Notes: generated by a model not told the origin, from the letters alone. 64,000 nucleotides of DNA from Kibdelosporangium aridum (GCF_900176515.1 NZ_FWXV01000006.1:434001-498000); one strand, 5' to 3'; numbered from the stretch's first letter, positions 8,510-17,592 are shown. Numbers and translations are program-made.

Positions 8510-10011
8510 CGGCTGCTGCCGAGCTGATGGACTACGACGAGGTCATCGCGAAGTTCGACCCGGTGCTCGGGCTCGAGGTGCACGTCGAGCTGTCCACGCA
8601 CACCAAGATGTTCTGCGGCTGCCCGGTCGCTTTCGGTGCCGAGCCGAACACCCAGGTCTGCCCGACGTGCCTTGGTCTGCCCGGTGCGCTGCCCGTGGTG
8701 AACGAGACCGCCGTGGAGTCGGCGATCCGCATCGGCCTCGCGCTCAACTGCGAGATCGCCGAGTGGTGCCGGTTCGCCAGGAAGAACTACTTCTACCCGG
8801 ACATGCCGAAGAACTTCCAGACCTCGCAGTACGACGAGCCGATCGCCTTCAACGGCTGGCTCGACGTCGAGCTGGAAGACGGAACCGTTGTGCGCGTTGA
8901 CATCGAGCGCGCGCACATGGAAGAGGACACCGGCAAGTCGCTGCACGTGGGTGGCGCGACCGGTCGTATCCACGGCGCGGAGCACTCGCTGCTGGACTAC
9001 AACCGCGCGGGCGTGCCGCTGATCGAGATCGTCACCAAGCCGATCGTCGGGACCGGCGAGCGGGCACCGGAAGTCGCCCGTGCGTACGTGACCGCGCTGC
9101 GGGATCTGCTGCGTGCCTTGGGTGTCTCGGACGTCCGGATGGACCAGGGCTCGCTTCGCTGTGACGCCAACGTGTCCCTGATGGCCAAGGACGCCACGGA
9201 GTTCGGCACGCGCACGGAGACGAAGAACGTCAACTCGCTGCGTTCGGTCGAACGGGCCGTGCGGTTCGAGATGACCCGGCAGGCCGCGGTGCTGGAATCG
9301 GGCGGCACGATCCGCCAGGAGACCCGGCACTTCGACGAGTCGACCGGAAGCACGTCCCCTGGCCGTGCCAAGGAGACTTCCGAGGACTACCGGTACTTCC
9401 CGGAGCCCGACCTGGTGCCGATCGCCCCGTCGCGGGAGTGGGTCGAGAAGCTGCGGGCGACGCTGCCGGAGATGCCCTGGGTGCGGCGCAAGCGGATCCA
9501 GCAGGAGTGGAACCTCTCGGACCTTGAGCTGCGTGACTTGCTCAACGTGGGCGCGGTCGACCTGATCGCGGCGACGGTGGACGCGGGCGCGTCCCCGGCG
9601 GAAGCCCGCGCGTGGTGGGTCAGCCAGCTGGCGCAGGAAGCCAACACCCGCGGCATCGAGTTGGCAGATCTGCCGATCAAGCCCGGTCAGGTTGCCGAGA
9701 TCATCAAGATGGTCGCCGAGGGCACGCTGACCAACAAGCTGGCGCGTTCGGTGGTCGAGGGCGTGCTCGCGGGCGAGGGTGAACCGGCTGCGGTCGTGGA
9801 GAAGCGTGGCCTCAAGGTCGTTTCGGACGACTCGGCGCTGATCGCCGCGGTCGACGAGGCACTCGCCAACAACCCGGACGTCCTCGACAAGATCCGCAGC
9901 GGCAAGGTGCAGGCCGCGGGCAAGATCGTCGGTGACGTGATGCGTGCGACCAAGGGCCAGGCCAACGCCAAGCGCGTGCAGGAACTGGTGCTGGAACGCT
10001 CCAACGCCTGA
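8506..10011 (+). CDS. gatB: Asp/Glu-tRNA amidotransferase subunit B
   Basis: tRNA-binding kinase/transamidase subunit of GatCAB, 501 aa. It opens with the cradle domain (PVLGLEVHVELSTHTKMFCGCPVAFGAEPNTQVCPTC) whose cysteines CGC and CPTC form a zinc-site-like set. The conserved segments PDMPKNFQTSQYDEPI, HMEEDTGKSLH, DYNRAGVPLIEIVTKP and MDQGSLRCDANVS are all present. The C-terminal YqeY/tail domain ends KGQANAKRVQELVLERSNA, as usual. It activates the gamma-carboxyl of Glu on tRNA(Gln) and accepts ammonia from GatA. The GTG start at 8506 overlaps the preceding stop by four bases. It is the last gene of the gatCA-orf-B operon. Confidence 0.97.
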   Translation: MTAAAELMDYDEVIAKFDPVLGLEVHVELSTHTKMFCGCPVAFGAEPNTQVCPTCLGLPGALPVVNETAVESAIRIGLALNCEIAEWCRFARKNYFYPDMPKNFQTSQYDEPIAFNGWLDVELEDGTVVRVDIERAHMEEDTGKSLHVGGATGRIHGAEHSLLDYNRAGVPLIEIVTKPIVGTGERAPEVARAYVTALRDLLRALGVSDVRMDQGSLRCDANVSLMAKDATEFGTRTETKNVNSLRSVERAVRFEMTRQAAVLESGGTIRQETRHFDESTGSTSPGRAKETSEDYRYFPEPDLVPIAPSREWVEKLRATLPEMPWVRRKRIQQEWNLSDLELRDLLNVGAVDLIAATVDAGASPAEARAWWVSQLAQEANTRGIELADLPIKPGQVAEIIKMVAEGTLTNKLARSVVEGVLAGEGEPAAVVEKRGLKVVSDDSALIAAVDEALANNPDVLDKIRSGKVQAAGKIVGDVMRATKGQANAKRVQELVLERSNA

Positions 10012-10048
10012 GAAGTCAGCTGAAGAGATGCCCTCGCGGCTTGGCGGT

Positions 10049-11333
10049 TTCTAGGGGTCGTCGCAACACGAGTGGTTAGCTGGCGTCGGCCAGCAGTTTG
10101 GCGAGACGTTCGGCTGGGGGTGTCCCAGCCGAGCGTTTTGCGTGGGCGGCCGTTGAGTTGGACGGCGACCGTGTCGAGGTGTTCGCGGTTGTGGACGGTG
10201 AGGTCTGTGCCTTTGGGAAAGTATGGCGCAGCAAGCCGTTGGTGTTTTCGTTGCTGTCGCGTTGCCAGGGTGAGTGGGGGTCGCAGAAGTAGACCGGGAT
10301 GTCGGTGGCGATGGTGAACGCGGCGTGGCTTGCCATTTCGGCGCCTTGGTCCCAGGTCAGTGACCTGCGCAGCTGGGTGGGCAGGTGACTCATGGTGTCG
10401 GTGAGGGCGTCGCGCACCACATCAGAGGTGCGGCCGTCGGGCAGGTGCACGAGCATCACGTAGCGGGTGGCGCGTTCGACCAGGTGCCGATAGCGGATTT
10501 GTTGTCCTTGCCGATGATCAGGTCACCTTCCCAGTGTCCCGGTACGGCGCGGTCGTCTGCTTGGGCGGGGCGTTCGCTGATCATGACCATCGGTGTGATC
10601 ATCCGCGGTGTGCGCTGCTGGGCTTGGCGGCGCGGGCGGCGTATCGCCCGGCCGGTGCGCACCGCGCTGGTGAGTTCGCGGCGCAGCTCGCCTCGTCCTT
10701 GGACGTAGAGGGCCTGGTAGATCGTCTCCTGGGTCACGTGCATCTCCTGGCGGTTGGGAAAGTCCCGCCGTAACCGTCGCACGATCTGTTCCGGGCTCCA
10801 TCGCAGGTCCAGGCCTGCCTGGATGGCCTGGCACAGCACGGGTTCGCGGCGATCTTGCCGGTCTTCGGACGTGGACGCCGCGCGTCGGCGCGGGCCTGGG
10901 CCGCGTGTGGGCGATAGTCGCCGCTGTCGGGATGGGCGTTGCGGCGCAGCTCCCGGCTGATCGTGGACGCGGCACGGCCAAGCTCGGCCGCGATCTGCCG
11001 GATCGAGGCCTTCTCCCGGTGTCGGTCGGCGATATGGATCCGCTCGTCCTCACGCAAATACCGCCACGGGCCAGGAGGCGGTGCCACCGAGGTGATCGGT
11101 GGCACCGCCCGGTTGTGTCGTGTCTGGTGATGGCCGTTGCGCCATCGTTTGCCGGTCCGATAGTTGACACCAACGATCCGGCACGCCTCCCGGCTGCTCA
11201 CACCCTTCCGCACAAGATCAAGATATGCGGCTCGTTCCCGAACCAGTCGTCTAGCTCCCTGCGGCGAACGGTCCCTGCGGATCTCGAAGTCCATCGCGTC
11301 CCCGAAGATCGGGTGTTGCGACGACTCCTAGAA
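10049..11333. mobile_element. Decayed IS30-family insertion sequence
   Basis: A 1,285-bp element bounded by 21-bp terminal inverted repeats: 10049-10069 (TTCTAGGGGTCGTCGCAACAC) and 11313-11333, whose complement differs at one base (A for G). Inside is one IS30-type transposase frame on the minus strand, broken by frameshifts. I see no convincing target duplication: the flanks are GGT on the left and CCC on the right. The element sits 37 bases after the gatB stop, at the boundary between conserved gatCAB and the accessory genes to the right. Confidence 0.85.
10076..11294 (-). pseudogene. IS30-family transposase, disrupted by four single-base indels
   Basis: The gene starts at an ATG at 11294 (MDFEIRRDRSPQGARRL) and carries the IS30 HTH region (SSREACRIVGVNYRTGKRW, then REKASIRQIAAELGRAASTISREL), the DDE-type core (WSPEQIVRRLRRDF, GHWEGDLIIGK, TWDQGAEM, then CDPHSPWQRDSNENTNGLLR), and the end of the C-terminal domain (TPPAERLAKLLADAS). 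The frame must be shifted four times: near 10843 (one base missing before GTGCTG), near 10475 (one C missing in ACCTGG), near 10220 (one base missing between CTGCGCCA and TACTTTCC), and near 10118 (an extra C in ACACCCCC). Every shift is one base and most lie in short homopolymers, so either decay or sequencing/consensus error could explain them. No functional transposase can be made as written. Confidence 0.85.
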
Positions 11334-11406
11334 CCCAAGCGTCCGTGGGGGCATCTCTGTGCGTACGCCCCAGGCGTGAGGGCGTGTATCTTTCAATGAT
11401 CACGAC

Positions 11407-11622
11407 TTACCGATTCTGTCCTACTTGGGTTTTCGGCGTACCAGCTTGTGTCAAGTGGGTGCATGCATTGATCACTCGAGGGCGGTATTTCGCAGGTACG
11501 CCGCGCAGTGCGACAGCTATTTGCATGGTACGCCATCGCGTGATGGCAACTTCTCTGCGGTAAGCGATCCACATTCTGATCACTGCTGCCAGAGGAAGTG
11601 TGATCGCCAGCATCAAGTCCAT
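11407..11622 (-). CDS. Small membrane-anchored protein divergent from the NACHT ATPase
   Basis: A 71-aa protein without a family name I can give. The N-terminus is a membrane segment (MDLMLAITLPLAAVIRMWIAY, residues 1-21) followed by a basic cytoplasmic region with RWRTMQIAVALRGVPAKYRPRVINACTHL. The motif ALRGVPxxxRPxVI recurs, as I remember, in small actinobacterial proteins of unknown function. A strong GGGAGG ribosome site (plus-strand CCTCCC, 11632-11637) precedes the ATG at 11622 by about eight bases, which supports a real gene. It is transcribed away from the HTH-NACHT gene, sharing a 98-bp intergenic region with repeated GGAAAC motifs, so the two may be co-regulated. Confidence 0.65.
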   Translation of the reverse strand: MDLMLAITLPLAAVIRMWIAYRREVAITRWRTMQIAVALRGVPAKYRPRVINACTHLTQAGTPKTQVGQNR

Positions 11623-11670
11623 GGGTGTTTCCTCCCGTCGTCGATGCAGCGACTATTCCCGAGCCCGCAG

Positions 11671-11707
11671 GTTTCCCTCTAGAGTCTGGGAAACTCTCGG
11701 AAACTCT
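11671..11707. promoter_or_regulatory. Inverted and direct repeats in the NACHT/small-protein promoter
   Basis: GTTTCCC (11671-11677) and GGGAAAC (11688-11694) form a perfect 7-bp inverted repeat around TCTAGAGTCT. The motif GGAAACTCT occurs at 11689-11697 and again at 11699-11707, one full turn apart. They lie directly upstream of the ribosome site of the NACHT gene and inside the shared divergent promoter, as expected for an operator of an HTH protein. The N-terminal HTH of the NACHT protein itself is the natural candidate to bind it. Confidence 0.55.
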
Positions 11708-11720
11708 GGAGGATGTCGCG

Positions 11721-14700
11721 ATGACAAGCGGACGTCCACGGCAGGGCAAGATACAGCGTTACCCCGAGCTTGCTGAGCTGGCGCAATGGTTCCAGCGGGC
11801 GCTGGCATCACAGAACTTCTCCAGTCCGAACGAGTTCGCGCAGCACATAGGACTGGGATCCAGCACGCTGTATCGCCTGTACAACGGCGAGGCGATGATC
11901 AGTGTGGATATCTTGAAAGCTGTAGCAGGTGGTCTGCATCAGGACGTCAGGCAGGCCGAGCAGGTGTGGATCCGTGCCAAGGAAGCCGTGGATCGTCGGG
12001 CTGTTGCACAGCAACTGGCCAAGGCACCGCGTTTGGATTCCTGGGAGCAACGCCCGCGTCCGACTGTTTTGGAGCCGGCGTTGCGCAGCCTCCTGGAATC
12101 GCTCAGCACAGTTACGGACGTCCTGCCATACCGCAAACTCGGTCTCGAGCCGCCGCCCCTGTCGGCGGTCCATGTACGCCAGCTTGTCCACCACACCGCA
12201 GTCCAGGCCGAGCAAGCTGAAATACGGGACCGCCGACAGGCCGTTAAGGACCGCCAAATGCCTGCCCCGAAGGAGCAGGTGATCACTGCCGACGATGCCT
12301 TCAAAGAACGAGAACACCTGGTCCTCATCGGAGAGCCCGGCAGTGGCAAGTCGACATTCAGCCGGCACCTGGCCCGTCATCTGGCCCGAATCTGGCTGGG
12401 CGAGGAATCCGCGACCCGCGCGCCACTGCGTGAACCAGTGCTGCCAGTCCTGGTGGTGGCACGTGACCTCGTCGAGGAGCGGCCCTGGCCAGAGGTGCTT
12501 GCCAAGGCCGCTGGGCGAACCTTAGGACGAAAAGCCATCAGTCAGCCCCACCCGGCATTGTTTGAACGCCGCGCGCAGGGCGCGCGCTGGCTGGTGTTCG
12601 TCGATGGCCTGGACGAGATCATCAACCAGGACGCGCAGGCAAAGCTGGTCGCTGATCTGGCTACGCACACCCGCCCCGGCTCGCCATACCGGTTTGTGAT
12701 CACCACTCGCGGACTGACAAACCCGGAAAGCAGCCCATTGCGTGGCGACCACGTCGGTATCTACACGATCCAGCCCTTCGGCCGCCCACAGCTGATGGTC
12801 TTCGCGAAGAAGTGGTTCGACACCCAGCGTGCACCAGAACTGGTCGAGCGCTATCTCCATCAGGTCTCTGATGGTCGACTGCGGTCTCTGGTGGGCAGCC
12901 CGCTGCTCGCCACTATCGCTGCCATCGCGTTGACCACCCAGCCTGATCGCCCGCTACCCACGAGCAGAGTGGACCTTTACTCGCGTTTCTACGACTTGCT
13001 CACCGACGAAGAAGCGTCCGGGCGTCCTGCTGAACGAGATTTCCTGGAATCCTGGGCGACCCAGCCGAGCAAGCAGCGGTTTGCTACCTGGATACATGAC
13101 CGCAGGCACAACCTCGTCGACCGCCTCGCGCGTCATCAAATCGAGCAATCTGGCGGCTTGCTGGCCGAGGCCACGAGATGGGTGAGCGAGAATGGGTCAG
13201 AGCCTGAAACCTTTCCCCGCGACTGGGAGCAGATCCTGCGCGAGATTCTTTTGGCTACCGGTCTATTTGTATGGGACGATCGCGATCTTAGGTTTCTGCA
13301 CCATTCGCTGGCCGAGTTTGTAGCGGCTAGCGCTCATGTGCAGGACATTCCTGCTGATTTCCCGGAACTTGACGATTGGGTCAAGCGTGGTTTGACACCG
13401 GGGCAAAGAACATTTGCATTGTTCACGTTCGCATTATGGGTGAAACGCGGCAATGATCTGGACCTGGTGTTGGACCGGCTCCGAGTTGGCACCGTGGAGC
13501 ACCTGTTGCTGGCCGGTCGTTTGCTCGCCGAAACCGGCACGAGCGAGGGAGCGGCGGTTGTCAAAGGTCTGGTCAGTGTGGCCGTCGCACAGTTGATAAA
13601 GGCCAAATTAGCTATTGGCTACAGCTGTCCGGAGGCTTTCGTCGTGCTGGCCGAGCTGACCGGGAATGAGGTGGCTGCCGAAAATCTTCGGCACATCTTT
13701 GAATGCGCCGAGCTTCGGGTGATAACTCGAGTGGAGGCTGCTATCGCTTTCGGTCGCGTGGTCGGACCTCAACAAGCATTGCCTTTTCTATCTCAGCTGG
13801 CGAAAGAGGGGGACGTCTGGGAATTGCTGCGAGTGGCGACAGGGCTGAATGAACTCTTTCCTGACGATTCTAGCCACGCGGCTGGACTGCTACTTTTATT
13901 GTGCGATGATCTTCCCCATTCAGTTACCGCGCGAGCGGTTCTTGCGAGTGGCCTGATGGCCGTCAACGAGAACAATCGTGCTATCGACGTCGCGCGGTCT
14001 GTGATCACTGATCCACAACCTGCGGTCGAGGTGCTGGCTGGAGCCTGCGAGACATGGTTAACAGCCGCCGGGAATATGGCTGCGCACGAAATAGTCGAGG
14101 CTGTCACCAGTCGACCCGATTTCGGCTCGTGGAACCCCACCCCGCTCGTCTCGGCCCTCCTCAAACTTGGGTGTCGAGACGAGGCAGTCGCTTTGGCCCG
14201 GAGAGCCGTAATCGATGACCAGAGACTCGCAGCGAATCTGGATGACGCCGCTGAGGCGTGGCTGACGGCAGCGGGCGACCAGGTGGTGGATGAAATCCTC
14301 ATCATTGTCGCGAGCCGCGAGGTAGACCCCTGGGCGAGGGCACGTCTCAGCAAGGTCATCGCCAAGACTGGTCGTCACGACGTCGTCGCCGACTTTGCCC
14401 TTCAGGTCCTTCGCGATCCTCGGTCAGACTCAACCGACCAGGCGATCGCTGCTGAGGCGGTGGTCGCTACTGGGCCCGCAGACGCCGTCCGCGACGTAGT
14501 TACGTTACTTGAAGCGCGGGCAGGCACCTCGCTGTGGGACCGGGCAGTCTTGGCTGAGACGCTCGCTGAGCTCGGTGAGTCCAGGCGCTCGGTCGAACTG
14601 GCCCAGACAATCGTCGCCGCACCGGAGTCAGACGGAGTTGACCTCGCAGTGGCTGTCAGAGCCTGGTTCGCCGCGCAGGGCAACGGGGCGTTGGGGAACG

Positions 14701-15245
14701 TCCTTGCGGCGCTTGCGAAGCGGCCGCGTCTCAGCGTAGCCGAGCGAGCTGCCCTTCTCACGACCTTGGCCACCAGGGGTGGCGACCGTCAAGCGGCTGC
14801 CTGGGCATGGGAAATTCTGGGAGACTCGACCGCGACACGCGATCATGCACAGGAAGCCATTGAATGCCTGCTGTCAACAGTAGGTTTGGAGGCTGCTAGC
14901 AACATCCTAAACCTCGTACAACAGAACCAGACAGCCCAAAGTCTCCACGCTATAGCCAACACTCTCGCGGAGTGCGGTGCTCTGGCAGAGGCGACGCATT
15001 TGTGGCAGGAGGTAGTGGTCGAGCGTGCAACGGCCATGCGAACCCGTCTCGCTGCGGCAGAGTCGTTAGTTGACTCGGGAAACAAGATGTTGGCCATCGA
15101 GAGCCTGCAACAGGCGCGTGTCAGGAATAACGACCGCACAGAGCGGAGACGACTGCAACAACTCCTTGCCTGGGTTACGTTGAGCAATCCAGACATGGAG
15201 TTGTGCGAGCATTTTGGAGCGAAGAGTGTCCGTCTGCCTTCATGA
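11721..15245 (+). CDS. HTH-NACHT STAND-type NTPase with C-terminal helical repeats
   Basis: Large protein of 1,174 aa. Residues about 8-65 form an XRE-like HTH (SSPNEFAQHIGLGSSTLYRLYNG). A NACHT NTPase follows, with Walker A GEPGSGKS at residues 204-211 and Walker B LVFVDGLDEI at 291-300, the Asp-Gly-x-Asp-Glu pattern of NACHT proteins. A further conserved NACHT segment, FVITTRGLTNPESSPLRG, follows. From about residue 560 to the end are degenerate alpha-helical repeats, HEAT/TPR-like, including twice-occurring AETWLTAAG-like units near 780 and 850. ATG 11721 is chosen because TGGAGGA lies at 11707-11713; the frame is open 32 codons further up. Codon use is less GC-rich than in neighbours, suggesting transfer. 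By family knowledge, bacterial NACHT proteins can be anti-phage sensors; that role here is inference. Confidence 0.88.
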   Translation: MTSGRPRQGKIQRYPELAELAQWFQRALASQNFSSPNEFAQHIGLGSSTLYRLYNGEAMISVDILKAVAGGLHQDVRQAEQVWIRAKEAVDRRAVAQQLAKAPRLDSWEQRPRPTVLEPALRSLLESLSTVTDVLPYRKLGLEPPPLSAVHVRQLVHHTAVQAEQAEIRDRRQAVKDRQMPAPKEQVITADDAFKEREHLVLIGEPGSGKSTFSRHLARHLARIWLGEESATRAPLREPVLPVLVVARDLVEERPWPEVLAKAAGRTLGRKAISQPHPALFERRAQGARWLVFVDGLDEIINQDAQAKLVADLATHTRPGSPYRFVITTRGLTNPESSPLRGDHVGIYTIQPFGRPQLMVFAKKWFDTQRAPELVERYLHQVSDGRLRSLVGSPLLATIAAIALTTQPDRPLPTSRVDLYSRFYDLLTDEEASGRPAERDFLESWATQPSKQRFATWIHDRRHNLVDRLARHQIEQSGGLLAEATRWVSENGSEPETFPRDWEQILREILLATGLFVWDDRDLRFLHHSLAEFVAASAHVQDIPADFPELDDWVKRGLTPGQRTFALFTFALWVKRGNDLDLVLDRLRVGTVEHLLLAGRLLAETGTSEGAAVVKGLVSVAVAQLIKAKLAIGYSCPEAFVVLAELTGNEVAAENLRHIFECAELRVITRVEAAIAFGRVVGPQQALPFLSQLAKEGDVWELLRVATGLNELFPDDSSHAAGLLLLLCDDLPHSVTARAVLASGLMAVNENNRAIDVARSVITDPQPAVEVLAGACETWLTAAGNMAAHEIVEAVTSRPDFGSWNPTPLVSALLKLGCRDEAVALARRAVIDDQRLAANLDDAAEAWLTAAGDQVVDEILIIVASREVDPWARARLSKVIAKTGRHDVVADFALQVLRDPRSDSTDQAIAAEAVVATGPADAVRDVVTLLEARAGTSLWDRAVLAETLAELGESRRSVELAQTIVAAPESDGVDLAVAVRAWFAAQGNGALGNVLAALAKRPRLSVAERAALLTTLATRGGDRQAAAWAWEILGDSTATRDHAQEAIECLLSTVGLEAASNILNLVQQNQTAQSLHAIANTLAECGALAEATHLWQEVVVERATAMRTRLAAAESLVDSGNKMLAIESLQQARVRNNDRTERRRLQQLLAWVTLSNPDMELCEHFGAKSVRLPS

Positions 15246-15309
15246 GCGGCCAGACGGGTGAGACGGCCCAGATACCTTTGCGAAGCCATCCCGATCGCTG
15301 TTGCCGACC

Positions 15310-15963
15310 CTAGCGGTTGCTCAGTGCGATCTCTCTGAGCGCCTCGACATCCCTCAGCCTAATCTCGCCTCGAGCAGTCTCGACGATCTCGTTGTCTCGT
15401 AGGAGACCGAGGGTTTTCTGCGCGGACTCCACCGATATGCCCGCGAGCGAAGCCAGGTCTGACTGCGAAAACCGGAGGACATTTCCCTCCGCCACGCCTA
15501 TGTCGATCAACTCGACGATGGCTTTCGCCAGCCTTCGTCCGGCGGCCAGGTCGGTGTCGACGATCTTGCTTGTTGCTTGTTGGAGCCGCTGCTGCGTGTG
15601 CAGGAGCAAGGCGTGCATCAGCCGTGGTTCGCGGTACAGGAGGTCCACGAAAGCATGGCCCGGCAGGTGCTGAACGACGACCTCGTCGTGCGCGATGACG
15701 GTCGCGGCTTGTGGTTCCTGCGTGATCGCCGCCATCTCGCCGACCAGATCGCCGGGCTTCCTGATGGCCACGGCGCGAGGCGGGTTGCCGATGACCCCGC
15801 GGACGTGGCCTTCTTTGATGAGCAGGACCGCGCCGGACTGCTCGCCTTCCCGGAAGAACACGTGGCCAGTCGGTCGGCGCAGGGTCTGCGCCAGCTCAGC
15901 CATCAGGCTCAGTTGGTCCGTGGTGAAGAGGAGATCGCCTTTGCGGTACCGCGCGTCGTCCAC
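15310..15963 (-). CDS. Crp/Fnr-family transcriptional regulator
   Basis: Transcription factor of 217 aa with an N-terminal cyclic-nucleotide-binding-like beta barrel (VFFREGEQSGAVLLIKEGHVRGVI, then KPGDLVGEMAAIT at about residues 90-102), a dimerisation helix, and a C-terminal winged HTH (LRFSQSDLASLAGISVESAQKTLGLLRDNEIVE). The conserved Arg that contacts cAMP in true CRPs is not apparent in the phosphate-binding cassette, so the ligand is uncertain. The GTG at 15963 has no clear Shine-Dalgarno site. The gene converges with the NACHT gene across a 64-base gap and lies downstream of the MFS gene behind a hairpin. A regulatory link to either neighbour is only a possibility. Confidence 0.85.
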   Translation of the reverse strand: MDDARYRKGDLLFTTDQLSLMAELAQTLRRPTGHVFFREGEQSGAVLLIKEGHVRGVIGNPPRAVAIRKPGDLVGEMAAITQEPQAATVIAHDEVVVQHLPGHAFVDLLYREPRLMHALLLHTQQRLQQATSKIVDTDLAAGRRLAKAIVELIDIGVAEGNVLRFSQSDLASLAGISVESAQKTLGLLRDNEIVETARGEIRLRDVEALREIALSNR

Positions 15964-15984
15964 GGCATCGAATGTCGCACAGCC

Positions 15985-16020
15985 GAAAGCGGGCCATCCC
16001 CCGATGGATGGCCCGCTTTC
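15985..16020 (-). terminator. Hairpin after the MFS transporter gene
   Basis: Perfect 15-bp inverted repeat, GAAAGCGGGCCATCC (15985-15999) against 16006-16020, with a six-base loop. It lies 12 bases past the MFS stop on the minus strand, so it most likely ends that transcript before the Crp-like gene. There is no long T tract on either strand. Confidence 0.75.
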
Positions 16021-16032
16021 GTCTTCCCCGGG

Positions 16033-17592
16033 TCAGTCCGCGAGGACCGGAACCGGCTTGGCCGGACTCTCCTGCGCGTCTGACGAAGAAGCGACGGTGA
16101 AGTCCCGCAGCGGCTCGGACTTGACGAACCACGAGACCACGAAGCCGATCGCGATGAACACCGTGGCCCACAAGAAGATGCTCTGGATCCCGGAGACCAT
16201 CCCGCCGAGGTAGGCGTCCCTGACCGGAGCGGGCAGCCCTTCGATCATCTTCGGGCTCAACTGCCCGCCGCCGCTCGTCAGCTGAGCACCGGCCGACCCG
16301 AGAGCCGACGTCATGCTGTCGTTCACCCGGCTGCTGAAGATCGACCCGAGCACCGCGACTCCCAGTGAGCCACCGATGCTCCGGGCGAAGGTGGCCGTGC
16401 TCGTCGCGACGCCCAGGTCACGCATCTCAACGCTGTTCTGCGCGATCAGGTTGGTCGTACCCATCAGGAAGCCAAGCCCCGCGCCGATCACGACGATGTA
16501 CATACTCGACGTGAACGAACTCGTGGTCAGATCCAGCTGGGTGAGCAGGAACGTGCCCACCGCCATCACGCCCATGCCGATGATCGGGAAACTGCGGTAG
16601 TGCCCGGTCCGGCTGGTCAGCTGGCCTGCCACGGTCGAGAAGACCAGCACTCCCGCCATCATCGGCAGCAGCAGCAACCCGCTGTTCGTCGCCGACGCGC
16701 CTTGCACGATTTGCTGGTACTGCGGCAGGAAGCTGACCGCGCCGAACATCGCGAAGCCGGACATGAACGCCAGTACCGAGGCCAGCGTGAAGTTGCGGAT
16801 CTTGAACAGCTTCAGCGGCAGGATCGGCTCCGCGACGCGGTTCTCGACCCAGACGAACGCCGCCAGCGCGACGACCGTCAGCACGCCGAGGCCGACGATC
16901 TGCCACGAGCCCCACGCGTACTCCGTGCCACCCCAGGTCGCGAACAGCACCAGTGAACCGATGCCCAGCGTCAGCAGTCCCGCGCCCCAGTAGTCGATCA
17001 CGGCCTTGCCGGCGGTGCGCTTCGGCAGGTTCAACGTCGCGCCCACCACGAACAGGGCGAGGATGCCCAGCGGCAGGTTCACGTAGAACGCCCAGCGCCA
17101 GTCCAGGTAGTCGGTGATGAACCCGCCGAGGAACGGCCCGCCGACCATCGCGACCGGCATCACGGCCGCGAACATGCCCTGGATCTTGCCGCGCTCACGA
17201 GGCGGGACCATCTCGGCCATGATCGCCATGGCGCCGACCATCAGGCCACCCGCGCCCAGGCCTTGCACCGCGCGGTACGCGATCAGCTCCGTCATCGACC
17301 CTGACGTGCCTGCCAGCGCGGAGCCGATCAGGAACAGCACGATCGAGGCCATGAACATGCCTTTGCGGCCGTAGAGGTCGCTCAGCTTCCCCCAGATCGG
17401 CGTGGAGACCGCGGAGGCGAGGGTGTACGCCGTGACCACCCAGGCGAAGTGATTGAGGCCACCGAGGTCCCCGACGATCGTCGGCATGGCGGTGCCGACG
17501 ATCATGTTGTCGAGCATGGCCAACAGGATGCCGATCATCAGTCCGGCGAAGACTGTGTACTGCTTGCGCTTGGTGAGAGGTGCTGTCGTCAT
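16033..17592 (-). CDS. MFS multidrug exporter, DHA2 (14-TM, EmrB/QacA-type)
   Basis: Inner-membrane drug/H+ antiporter of 519 aa with about 14 hydrophobic segments. The first helix has MLDNMIVGTAMPTIVGDLGG (motif D1 of DHA2 exporters), loop 2-3 has GKLSDLYGRKGMF (motif A), and TM5 has the PxxGGP-like sequence VAMVGGPFLGGFITDYLDWRW (motif C). It is transcribed divergently from a TetR-type gene across a 99-bp region with a palindrome, the classical arrangement for an inducible exporter and its repressor. The substrate is not deducible. The gene ends in a hairpin. Confidence 0.93.
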   Translation of the reverse strand: MTTAPLTKRKQYTVFAGLMIGILLAMLDNMIVGTAMPTIVGDLGGLNHFAWVVTAYTLASAVSTPIWGKLSDLYGRKGMFMASIVLFLIGSALAGTSGSMTELIAYRAVQGLGAGGLMVGAMAIMAEMVPPRERGKIQGMFAAVMPVAMVGGPFLGGFITDYLDWRWAFYVNLPLGILALFVVGATLNLPKRTAGKAVIDYWGAGLLTLGIGSLVLFATWGGTEYAWGSWQIVGLGVLTVVALAAFVWVENRVAEPILPLKLFKIRNFTLASVLAFMSGFAMFGAVSFLPQYQQIVQGASATNSGLLLLPMMAGVLVFSTVAGQLTSRTGHYRSFPIIGMGVMAVGTFLLTQLDLTTSSFTSSMYIVVIGAGLGFLMGTTNLIAQNSVEMRDLGVATSTATFARSIGGSLGVAVLGSIFSSRVNDSMTSALGSAGAQLTSGGGQLSPKMIEGLPAPVRDAYLGGMVSGIQSIFLWATVFIAIGFVVSWFVKSEPLRDFTVASSSDAQESPAKPVPVLAD

